Assembly (NCBI GenBank): GCA_951799425.1
Contig: OX637399.1
Coordinates: forward strand, 13,632,501-13,696,500
DNA: 64,000 nucleotides
Reading direction: 5' to 3'
DNA from: Ilex aquifolium
Taxonomy: Eukaryota > Streptophyta > Magnoliopsida > Aquifoliales > Aquifoliaceae
Numbering within the stretch: position 1 is the first letter of the stretch; each line of letters opens with the position of its first letter. The notes beneath the pieces were generated by a model. The model worked only from the letters and a program-made list of their open reading frames with translations. It made no database searches and had not been told where the DNA came from. A program made the translations under genes and the position numbers. This document shows positions 13,156-24,700 of this stretch, piece by piece.

Positions 13156-13293
13156 GATCAAACTCATGTATGGGCTACTAACCCCTAATTTTTTTGGTTA
13201 TAATGAAAATAGCTCACTCACGGATGGACAATTGCTTAGCGGTAGATTTTGGGTTTGTCTCCAAAATTGAGTAGCCCATACATGAGTTTGATC
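13156..13293. repeat. 24-bp perfect inverted repeat with a 90-base spacer
   Basis: Bases 13156-13179 (gatcaaactcatgtatggg, then ctact) reappear as the exact reverse complement at 13270-13293. The spacer is 13180-13269. It could be the ends of a small unclassified element or a recent inverted duplication. Confidence 0.8.
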
Positions 13294-14639
13294 TTTTTGA
13301 CTTCAAATTTAGCTTGTGTAGATTGCTTTCTTAACGTTGTAATCTTCTTTTAGTAAGACGTAAGGTATTATGCCCCCCTTCCCCCAAAATATATTTTAAA
13401 ATTGAGTAAAGGCCCTCGCTTTGCTAAGGTTAAATTAAAACAAAAAGATTTAATTTGGGGAATTAATCTATTATTACCATTGGATTGGCAGTGAACCCTA
13501 TACGAATTGGAATCCACAGTTAATTTTAAAGTAACAGTGGCGTAGGTTTCCGTCGAACCTCCAAATTAGGTCAAACTTGCATTCCTTTTTACTAGTATAT
13601 TTTTGGTAGCACCATTACATTCTATTTTAGTTACGTCTAATGTGCTAGATAATGTATTTTCAATATATGATGCATGGCTTTTGTTGTTCACATTTTTTAT
13701 ATTTTTCACTATTTTTTAGAAGTTTTTGGACATTTTAACTAGTTCGCTCGTATTGCTCGATGTTGTGCTGCGATACCACCGATGTGTTTCACTGCCCCCT
13801 AAGTCGATAACCGTTGAGCAAGCAAAAGGCCTAAATTTGGAAATGTGGTTGAGTAATTGTTGACAACTGCCTAACAAGTAAAAAAGGCGAACTCCTTGGG
13901 GGATGGGCTAGTCCCAGAATGTCTACTCTCACGCTACTTTCTCTCTATCTCTGGAACCTGCAGCCTTCTTTAATTGTTGACCCTCTCTTTCTCTCTCACA
14001 TCTTTCTTTTGTAAGCAAAACAACGAATGAAAAACATCTACAATTGCAATGAGATGTTGTAATGTGATACTGTCTGTCATAATCTTTGTTGTCAATCGAT
14101 GTTTTTGTCTTTGTCTTTTTGATCACCCATCTTTGTCTTTGTCCTTGTCATCATTGACTACACACTTTTATTGCCTACAAACAATACAAAAGGGAAGTGG
14201 TGAATTAATTTCGTTGTTATTTTTAATTATTGTAGTGAATTACTTTCAATCAAATTGAAATTGACCATAAGGTACGTGTTTGAGAAGTGTCTGAAATTTT
14301 AAAAAAAAAAAAAGTAACAAAAAATTCGGACACTTTTTTTTTTGCTTACCCGACATGTGTCTAGAAGGTGGGCGGACTTATTTGTTTCCTATACGCGTTG
14401 ACACTAACACACAAGCTGAAATAGAGGGTCTGTGCTTCATAGCTCATTAGTTATTGAGTCTCAATTGGTGGTCAAAGGATTGGATTAAAGCGAGAGATGG
14501 GGCATACTAGTGAGGCTCTTGCTTGATTTTGCGTAGTCTTGGAGATGGCTTGTATGGGAAGGTGGTGGCAGAAGGAGGAAGGGGGGGAGGGGCTTCTCTT
14601 TCTCAATTAATGATTCTTGTTTTTGGAGTAGTTTTACTA
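13294..14639. other. Unassigned sequence
   Basis: Mostly AT-rich sequence with A and T runs (about 14300-14345) and pyrimidine-rich patches (about 13930-14010). No domain or delimited repeat is recognised. Confidence 0.4.
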
Positions 14640-15560
14640 CTTATATTATTTTGTCAAAATATTTAGATGAACAAAGGTTGTGGTAATGTGGGTATCCTTC
14701 AAAAGATTGGTAGGTATGAGCTCATGTGTCAAGGTTAAGCATTTGAAGAGGGTTCTTGTAGGCCAAGTTGGTGGGAATGAAGATCAACCACCCCTTGTAA
14801 GTTTGATTCGGAATGAGCGTACACACACTTGTCATTCCCAGTTGGAGTTAAAGTGAAGGAATTGGGGGAAACAATTGGTTGTCCTTGAATTCTTGCCTAA
14901 GGAGGGAAGGAGGGTGATGGAGGTAATGAAGATTGCATTGGATATGTGGAGTGTAGTGGTTGGGGTCTTGAGAAAGGGTTGGTCAAAAAAGGTCGTGCAG
15001 GCCAGAGTAGTGAGGCTTCCATTTGATGATTTGGGATTCTAAGGTGTTCTGATCGATGTAAGGGGTTTGTTGGAGTTAATGCATTTGTGGGCTTGGATCA
15101 TAGTGAGCAAGGTTGGGGGAGAAATTTTGTTGACAATTGAGGTAGGTATTGACAATTTGGAGGGGTGGAGGTTTGTGGTGGAGGGAGGAGCATTGTAAGG
15201 AAGGTGGTGGAGGGAGGTATGGGTGAGAAAGGGGAGGATGGGCCTCAAGAGAGACGTCAGGGGATTATGTATTTTGGAGTGGGGGCTGGGGTGAGGGTGA
15301 GCTCTGGAGTCGTTCAACTTGGAGTAGGAAATGGGGGAAGGGCGAGGCTTTGGCTGGGCATGTAGTGTGGAGAGCATTTGCTTGGTGATGGATTCCCGGC
15401 ATTGTTTGGTGGGTAATACGATGTGCCACCTACTTTTAGGAAGGATTTATTAGACTGCGAGGTACAAGCAGTAGTGAATCTTTCGGGGCCATTGCAGGGG
15501 TGGAATGAAAGGGCCAAGGATGATATGGTAAGATGGGCTGGGGAGAGGCACAGGAAATTT
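14640..15560 (+). mobile_element. Probable LINE ORF1 (DUF4283-like) fragment
   Basis: Plus-strand translation gives patches such as 'GWSKKVVQARVVRLPFDDLGF' (14975-15040), then a Trp-rich 'LWAWIIVSKVGGEILLTIEV' (15085-15145) and a 'WRFVVEGG' end. The order matches the DUF4283 region of plant LINE ORF1 (arginine-valine-glycine-leucine-proline segment, then WARILV...GG..., then a WWE-like end). The match is weak and interrupted, so this is inference. Confidence 0.4.
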
Positions 15561-17518
15561 ACACTATGATCCTTCTCACGATGAGCCACGCTAGACTGTT
15601 GGATATTTTTTTTTGTTTTTTTTTGTTTTTTTTGGGGGGGGGGGGTTTGATAGGTGGTTTATTTCCTTGGAAGAGGATATGGAAGAATAAGGGTCCATTC
15701 AAGGAGGCCCTTTTTGCATGGACAACAAAATTGTAGTCTGTTTTCACATTGGATAATCTAAAGAAGAGGAGCTTTCTATCCTAGAATGCTCTACATTTGT
15801 GCTCAATGAGTAGTCCATAAGCTATCTTTTATCATTTTGCACTTTTGTGTGCTAACAATGGCCATTGAATTTTGCAATAACTAGTATGGGTGGTGTATGC
15901 CTAAAGCGTGCAGGAAGCTGTTGGAATGTTGGTGAGTAGGATGCATGTGATGTGGACTTTCATTCCATTTAGCATTTTTTTGGTGTTTGTGGATGTAAAG
16001 GAATAGGAAGGTTTTTAGGGTACGGCCGTACAATAACACCCATAGATTGGTTAAAGCGATCTCTTTTGTATGTTCTTTACTTTTGGATGAAGGCATTTTA
16101 CCCTTCCAGTTTAGTCGCATTTCTGAAGCTTTTGGTTGAGATGGGGGAATCTTTGTTTTATACAACATCCACATATGAAACGCCTCATGAACTGTGTTTA
16201 ATTGTCTCTACTTCAACCTGTATGTTGGGGTGGGTCATTTTTAGCATTATATGAAGAACTTAAAAAGTTAAAAATAAAATAAAATTCATGCAATTTAACT
16301 TATATTATTGAAAGCTCACGTAACAAAGTTAAATACGTATTCTTGGGTATCTATGCATGCTAGAAATTGTTGACCGGTTAGGAAAATTGCCATTACGATC
16401 ATATACGTGAGAGTTGTTAGTCTGATGGTTACATATTGCTCTCCTATGTTGAATGTTTTCCTGTATATAAATTCGATCATGAGTAAAACTTGTGCCTTAT
16501 ATAAATACGCTTTTATTATAGGCTTTTACCATTTTATTGCCTTCCGTGACAAAAGACACATTCAAAACCCACCCTCTATTCTCTCATGTTTTAACTCCCA
16601 GTTGATATGCTTCAGTCGGGGGTGGCATATACTGTCAGGAGCATGAATTATTAGGATTTAATAGTCACGTTTTTTTGGTTCCCTTGTTGCCTTTTGTCGT
16701 CCTTTTCATGTACGTCCTGCACCTTTCCAGTCTAGTTATGTTTATTACTAACTAAAATAAAAAGAATCTATCAAAGATTGGAGATAAACTGGCTAGAATT
16801 AAAGGTAATCAGATTTGATCTGAGCTAGGTCAATCATTTGGAAAAGGAGCATTAAACAATTTTTTCTTAAATGTCATAATTATTGAGAGTTTAAAGGAGT
16901 TGAACTTCCTACCAGCAAGCTTAGATCTTTGTTGCTGGGCTACACTCTTTAGGTGCCTCTTTCAACAAAATCTCTTTCTCATCAAGAGAATAAAAATTAT
17001 CAGGATATGCAGCATATTCAACCTTGTTCAGTTTTGTAGAAAAAAAGTCCTGAGCTTGATCTTTATCAACTGGATTGCTTTCATACTCTTAGCTGGTTGA
17101 ATTGTGATCAAAAAATAAATTTATTATGGACAAAATGGTGTTTTGATTCACGGACAGAGCTAGAAAAGCTTTAATTAATTTTTCTCAAACCATAAAATAA
17201 GATAATACATTAATATGTATCGACATAGGGGCCAGTCGTAGACAAATAAATAGCCAATTGTTAGGCAATTACAAGAAATTTCACGTTTACATTAAAAATA
17301 AAAACGATAAAAGTTATAAATATGCAAATCAATTTCCATAACAGGAAACCTTAATACAATATAAAAGCACTAAAATGCCATTAAAAACCTGCTGCTGCTC
17401 ATATTTCTAAAAAAAATACTGTTGAATCAAGAAAACAAGCTAAACAAGCAAAATTATCAAGGGTACAAATGCTGACAGTTTAAGAAAAAACTCATGGGTA
17501 GTGCTGCCACTGACCCAC
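15561..17518. other. Unassigned sequence upstream of the NOT3 promoter candidate
   Basis: No coding exon recognised; in particular, none of the expected N-terminal NOT3 coiled-coil exons. A T-rich stretch followed by an 18-base G run lies at about 15605-15646. From 16260 to 17500 the sequence is AT-rich and could be intron or promoter-distal DNA. Confidence 0.4.
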
Positions 17519-17633
17519 CATATCTCATATAAAGGCAAGACGCAGCTCGCTGGAGGGTTGCACAGTCCTCAATTGCATTTTCTTCTCTTATCGGTTTCTC
17601 TCTAACTCGCTCAATCCCTCTCGATTTCATCAG
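17519..17633 (+). promoter_or_regulatory. Candidate TATA promoter and 5' UTR exon before NOT3
   Basis: A TATA box (TATAAA, 17528-17533) is followed, at the distance expected for a plant start site, by about 75 bases of C/T-rich leader (roughly 17558-17633) that ends in a good splice donor, CAG|GTGGGA at 17633/17634. TATA box, pyrimidine-rich leader and leader intron are a common arrangement for plant housekeeping genes. If real, the leader would splice to the acceptor at 18619 and give a transcript for the C-terminal part of NOT3 only. It could also be an internal or spurious promoter inside a larger intron. No transcript evidence can be seen here. Confidence 0.4.
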
Positions 17634-17830
17634 GTGGGAATAATCTCTTCATATTATGGTTTTTGCATAAGAAGTTCTTTCAAGTTCAACCATATCATAA
17701 CTTTAAACAAAAAAAAAAAAATCACAAAATGAACTTCAATCTTTCAAAACCTTATTCGAATTTGTTTGAAGAATGTGTACATAGCCATTTAGGTATGGGT
17801 GTATATGAAAGTGATAGTGAAGACACAATG

Positions 17831-17876
17831 TTATATATATATATATATTTTTTTTATATGTGTGTGTGTGTCTGTG
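17831..17876. repeat. (TA)n(TG)n microsatellite
   Basis: About 17 bases of alternating TA, a T run, then about 14 bases of alternating TG. It lies in the presumed leader intron. Confidence 0.85.
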
Positions 17877-18618
17877 TCCCAATATGGCTCCGCCCTTGTA
17901 TGGAGTTTTAATATATTAAATTTTGTCTTGTGTTTGTATTATTTTTGAATGGAAAACAGTTGGTTGTTTTAATGTGTTAAGAAATCTTGTGTTATGATGT
18001 TTCCTGTTCAAATCTCTAGCTTTGGAGTTGACCTAAATGATTTGCATTGCGTATATATTTTGCCATGTCCAATCCTACTTGCCTGAAAAATTCTATTCAA
18101 ACAGCATCTGAAGGCAGCCATTTACATTAGTACCTTCCTTTAAAGAATACTCCTGTTGGAGATTTTATTTCACACCTGCACTGTGCGCTTAGCCATGTGA
18201 TCTGTCCTTCCTTTACTAAGTATCACTAGAATGCACCAAAAGGATATACAATTTGCAAACAAGGTTGACGACATAAATCTCTAGAAACTCTACAAAAACA
18301 TCGTGAGAGTAGATTACCCATCATCAAGCCAAAACTAAAACATGCACATCCTTAAAAGTTATTATATTATCCTGGCTTCTTACCCTCTCTGTGTGACTTA
18401 ATGAAATTAACCTCGAGTATGATGTCAATCTATTTTCAATTTTTTTGAACAGTGCATCTGCTTTTGGTGAACCTTCCTCGTATTTAATGCCATGGAACTA
18501 GTTTTTCTGTCTTCCAATTTTGATGCATTGCGTTTATGATTCTTATACGATAGGTATTTTATTGTGTTTTTGGTAAGTGGTGTTCTGTTTCGTTGACAAT
18601 TTATTATTTATTTTTCAG

Positions 18619-18774
18619 GGGCAGTTCCGTGTTGCACCTGATCAGAGGGAGAAGTTCTTGCAGCGATTTCAGCAGGTGCAGCAACAAGGTCAGAGTACTC
18701 TTCTTGGCATGCCTCCTCTAGCTGGAAATCACAAGCAGTTTTCTGCACAGCAACAGAACTCACTCCTGCAGCAG
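18619..18774 (+). CDS. NOT3: NOT3 exon a (Gln-rich linker, 52 codons)
   Basis: The acceptor is tttttcag|GG and the donor CAG|gtgttt. It encodes [17 protein letters not shown] and continues to NSLLQQ, the linker between the coiled coil and the NOT box. It is in phase 0 at both ends. The only Met in it (LLGMPP) would be the first start codon if transcription began at the promoter candidate at 17528. Confidence 0.88.
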
Positions 18775-21700
18775 GTGTTTTTTTTTACTTTTGTTTACTA
18801 TTCTTTTTTCGGGCTAAGCTTGCATACAAGGATCAAAATATCGTTTCGAAACGGTCGAAACATCCGACACGTTTCCGAAACGAATCAGTGATGAAATCTA
18901 AATTTTAATACTTCGAGGTGTTCCATAATGTTTCGAAATGCTTTGTTATATTTCAATGCATTTGCACAATTATTTCAGAATGTTTCAAGGTATTTCAAGA
19001 TATTTTGGTATATTTTGAACAATGTTTTGAAAAAATAATTCTTAATTTTTTTATTTTTTAATTATGCTTTCGAAACGGGTCAAAATGTTTCCGAAACACG
19101 TCGAAACGTTTCCTTTTCCTAGGTGACCGAAACAATGCACAGAAACGAAATTTTGATCCTTGCTTGCATATTGAATTTCATTTTTATGATTTCCTTTCTT
19201 TTTGTGCTTCAAAATTAATTGGTATCTTTCCTTGTGTGTGGGGGTAGAGTTAGCTGATTTCTTTTAGAAAGCCTAATGTTTGGGTACAACTGTGTTGTGA
19301 AGTTTCATGAATTTTGATTTAAAGTCGTGACAATATGAATTCCAAAATATTTTGTATTTTATGTTTAATATACCACTTGACTTTTTCTGTGTGGACTTTA
19401 TAGGGAGAGAAATAAAAATTCAAACTGGAGAATGAATATTTTGATGAAGTTCAGCTTATGAATTTCCTATTCATAAGCTTAATATTTTGATGTTGAGTTT
19501 TTTATTTTTTCGGTTTAATTTGTACCCAGCCTAAGTTTTTTTTTTTCCTTCGTTTATGAGGTTTGTTTTTACGGGTGGTAGGACCAATGCCGGTGAAGCT
19601 CTAGGTAAACTTACCACCTGTAAGATTCCAAGATGTAACTCCACAATCATCTTCTCAATTGGACTTCAGTCTTTAATCTTGAAAGCACATGACCCAATGC
19701 ACTCATGACTCATTTCTTTTGACTATATGTGACTCACATAATTATGCCAACAACATCAAAACCTAACAATGTCTCCCTTTGGCATTCCTTGACAAAATGT
19801 ACTTTGTGTACTTGAAAAAAGAAATACAACTCAATAAACTAGAGACCAAAATATAAATTACATCTATTTTTCTTTGACTCAGTTTCATGGTCACAAACTC
19901 ACAACAGCATAAATACAGACACAGTTTGACTCAAGTTGACTGCCTACACTATGAAGCAATAGTCAACAATGAAGTAGTATTTGTCAATAGTGCTGCATAT
20001 CACTCAAATAAAATATATTGTGGAATACAGATGGATTCATAAAATATAAATCTAACGTCAAAAGTATAAATTAAGTGATAAAAAGCACCAAAAGAAATGA
20101 CAGATATAGCAACATATTGCATATAGATGATTCTCAAGAGTTAAACGAATAATGGATTAAGAACATGCTCGTCCACTTGTTAGGCCACTCCCCATGATTT
20201 GACATCGATGTGAATATGCGAAGAGTAGATCAAGTGTATAGCAATTTTTATATTTTTTCTTCCTTTTTTTCATGGACTGGCAAATATGCTCATAAGAACG
20301 AGATATCAAAAGTAAGACATCCATTTCAATTCATAAAATAAGACAAATTAAGATGAAAAACAGAGCAATGATGTACATAAATGACATCAACAAAATATAG
20401 GATTACAATGGACTCAAGACACTAGTACAAATATCTCTCTTAGTCTTAGGTGCCCCTAATCTACGTATCTTAAGAAGCAGGACCATCTCCTCCATCCTTA
20501 AGAGTGGTTATCATCCCAAGCATCTGGTGGACAATGGACCAATCATTTCGTTCGAGTCAGCGCACCACTCATCAGCACATGTGCTTGTTCCTAGTCTTTG
20601 GCCAAATCGGGAACCCTTATCTCAAGGTGACCGAGGATGCACGGGAGATCATTTATCCTACAACTCTCTGCTAAACCCACAACATCAATAGTCTTGGCAC
20701 AAAGTGGTGCGGTAGATGTGCTCAGTCAAGTATCCACATGCTCTGGAGCTAGACGTGGAATGGGTGATGATAATTTCAGATCCCGAGTCGATGGTGGTTT
20801 CGGATCTTGCTCTTGCTTCTTGGCTGCACCTGATACCCCACCCCCCCCCCCCCCCCCCACCCCTTTCTTTTCTAGCAGCTGATGAGAAGTGTACTCTCAA
20901 AAGGGAGATAATTTGGGACATAGTCTTGCTTTCCAGTGGATCCTTCGGAGTATGGGTGGCAATCCTAACCCATAATAATCTGCCAAGCTGTCTAGTCCGC
21001 TTACAAATTGGAGGTTTGAGTACTTGCTTGATTTTTACAATTTATAAATGGGTTGGATAATGCAGTCCAATTAATTAAGCGGGTTAGATCTATTGGATAT
21101 GGGTATCCAACGGTTTAATCTTATGTAAGTTGTTATCTTGAATCATGACACCCCACAATCGCAAACACCACCCACACAATTGCAAACACCATTCCGCCAC
21201 CCCTCCACCTCCGCCCCAACATTCACCACAAACCCCACCACCTTTACCACTACCACCATCGTTACAATCATCACCACGACTACCACAATCATCACCACTC
21301 CACCACCACTTGATTCATTGTTCAAATCAAGACTGAATAAGAAGACCTGCCGCAACATCGCAGTTTAAACCATTATGGTGACAACAATCTTTGCTTTGGT
21401 TACAGCATTCCAACTTTGTGGAAATTGTTCAATTGAATGTGAAGTTGTATCTTAATTGGTTTAGCAAAGTTCTCTGAGTCTAGGAATTGACTTTGTACTA
21501 GAGTGAAATTAATGCATAATATGGAGAGTATAGTGATCCATAATAGCCAAAGGAAGATTGAATTTCTCATCTTGTTGGCGAATGGGAGGGACAGTGAAAT
21601 CAAAGTGAAGAGTTGATTTCCCCGTAAAAAAGAGAGAATAAATTGAAGTGAAGAGTTCTCTTGCGATCTGTGATTTTAAAGATAGCACTATGAAGACCCA

Positions 21701-24700
21701 TTAGCTTTACCACTTAGTGTGTGGACTTAGCTCCATTTGTTGGAAGAGAATATCAAAACTTAACAACGTTAAACAATGATTAACAATTCCCCAAAGGTGG
21801 GAGGCGACAATGATGGTGGTGATGACGGAGGTGGCAACGGTAGTGATGGTGAGAATAGTGATGGCAATGGTGGTTGTTGTGGTGGTGAGGCGGTGATAGT
21901 GACGGCTGCAACGACAGTGATGGTGGCATGGTGTTGACTTTGATGCGGTTGACAATAGTATACTTTGATGATTTATTTATGGAATAACGGGTTGTGATTC
22001 AACCAGTTAGGATCCAACCAGTTTTAAGCCATTCATCCAGTGGGTTGCAAATGAATTGACGTTGAATGGAACCAAACTTTTATAAACTTGCCTTAAGCCT
22101 GACCAACAAGCATATTTGTCACCTCTACTTTGAAGAATTCAAATCATCACTCTGACAAAATTTGACACCTTTCTCACAATAAAAGCTCATGATCCAACAA
22201 CTTAGAAGGTAAACCATGCATCTTCTTGTTGCTCTCAAAGCCTATCTTTACCATACCAAAAATGAGGGAAGGTAGATCAATGACAACCCCCTTACATATG
22301 ACATTTAGCAAAGTGCACTCGGGTGATTGAGAAGTCTTAATGTGGTACTTTATCTCGGTATTCGTTTGACAATCAAGTTCAAGATCCGATAATCTCTTGC
22401 GAGCCTTCTGGAAAGAGGATATGGTCATCCCTGTAATAACAATGGTATTTACTGACACTTTGAAAATTACACTGTATCCATGTCTTAAATGTCTCCTGTG
22501 TTGCATGCACATTGTGGATGTGTGTTAACAACTCTCTACCAACCTTCACATTGCCTACCCCAAGCTTCTCTAGCAGTTGCATTCACTGCCTCTACTAGAA
22601 ATAGCGAGGCGGGAAGGTATCCTTAATCTGATTGAAACAACCCCATCCATTTTTGGTTATGGTTTTGCTTTGAACAACATCCTATATTGATCTCTATCCT
22701 CATTGGTCAGGAAATGTGAGTTCCCCAAATTTGTAGATGTACGAACTTTCTTCTCAGGTCTAAGGTTCCTTAGAACCGAAAGTCAATTGGTTGAGGGGTG
22801 TTATAGATGTGTAAAACAACCTAATTAACCCAAAATCTCTAAAGCTAGGACCAAGGATCAAAATTTCGTTTCGAAATGTCAGAAACGTTTTTGTTTCCAA
22901 AGACACAGAAACAAATCAGTGATGAAATCGAAATTCTAATACTTCAAGGTATTTCATAATGTTTCGAGGTATTTTGTAATATTTCAATGCATTTGCACAA
23001 TTGTTTCAGAATGTTTCAAAATATTTCAAGATATTTTGATATATTTCGATCAATGTTTTGGAAAAAGTAATTCTTAATTTTTTTATTTTTTTCATTATGT
23101 TTCTGAAATGGGTCAAAACGTTTCTGAAACACGTCGAAACGTTTCCATTTCCTAGGTAACCAAAACAATGCATCGAAACAAAATTTTGATCAATGGTTAG
23201 AACCTAAGAGATGATCCATAGGTGAGTGGGTATGCAAGTTTTGTTAGTTTAAGAGTGAAAGGAATGCATTTTTATTAGTGAAAAGATTTTAACTGCTATC
23301 TGACCGCCTTCCACCTTGGAGCGCTAAAGCTGTCTGGCCCAGCACCACAAGCTGATGACGACTAAAGCGTTAGGCATTCGAATTGGGCAACTTCTCCTTA
23401 TCCTTTCACCATTTCTAACTACTATTTTAAGCATGAATTTGAAATGGAATTATTTGAATTGAAAAGACATGCATAAATGAAATAAGACCTAAATAAAGAT
23501 GAAATTAGTGATGAGTTCAATTCATTAAATTGATTCTTTTCTTCATCTAGTACATTACGTTTTGACAAATAAAAAGATGTAGGCTATAATACTTGAGTTT
23601 CTCAAGAGTAATTTCAGAGCTAGTCTAAAATTGTACAATCACTCGCACGTGTATTAGAATTCGAAATAACATCAAGAAATTCAAGTGTAAATGATGTGAG
23701 GTTGATATCAACCGTTTTTGAAATTGGTCTACGTTAAGAATTTAATGGCCGTTTACATTCACTTTTGAGTATATCAAACATGTGAAAGTAAGATCGATTG
23801 GTGAGTGTCTTTATTTTATTTCGATTCATTTTTATCGACACTTCCTAAGGATGGTGGCAAGGATCAAAAATTCATTTCGGTGCACAGTGTCGGTGAGCTT
23901 GAAAACAAAAACATATCAGTAATATTTTAGAAATATTTTAGAAATAAGATGGAAACAAAGAAAAACTTAAAAATTTATTTTCAAAACATTAGTCGAAACA
24001 TACTGAAACATTTTGAAACATAGGTCGAAACACCTATGTTTCGAAACATTTTGAAACATAGTCGAAACACCACGAAACACAAGAATTCTGATATTCAATC
24101 AATGATACGTTTTGGATGTTTCGACCGTTTTGAAACGAAATTTAGTTTCTTGAATGGTCGGAATCTTAAACCTATCATCAATAGTGGTAATCTTATACCG
24201 AACTTAATTGGGCATTCTTAAAAAGGAAAAAAAATTCAAAATCAAGGCTCCTTCCCAAAATTTAGTTCATTCTAAAAATTATTAATAAAAAAGATATTCA
24301 TTTTCTTACTAGATTATTGATGATACCAAACATAAATAATAGATTATTACGATATTTGAAATACAGGTATCCCTTTACTAGGAATGAGATGCTCATTTTC
24401 AATTAGGATTATTATCATCCAAACGGGGCCTTAATGATTTGTACTTGTCCAAAAAATAGAAATGTCTTTCTATTCTAATCAACGATAATTTTTTGTTTGA
24501 CAGAAGTTTCGTCTGGAGCAGTTTTATTTTGTTTGACAATACGTATATCTTATTAAACACTTGACACTGGGCATTTTGCGCGAGAATTATTATAAACATA
24601 ACCTACCGCAGAAAAGAGGTGGACAATAATTGAGTGTGTAGAAGAAAAAGATATTATTTGAGAAGTTAGTGATTTGGAAGTCTTAAGGTTTCTTTAAAGC

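Noticed and set aside
21138-21368. Pro/Thr-rich open frames in several frames
   Set aside because: Produced by triplet repeats (CCA/CAC and ATC) inside a hAT element; frames on both strands are equally open.
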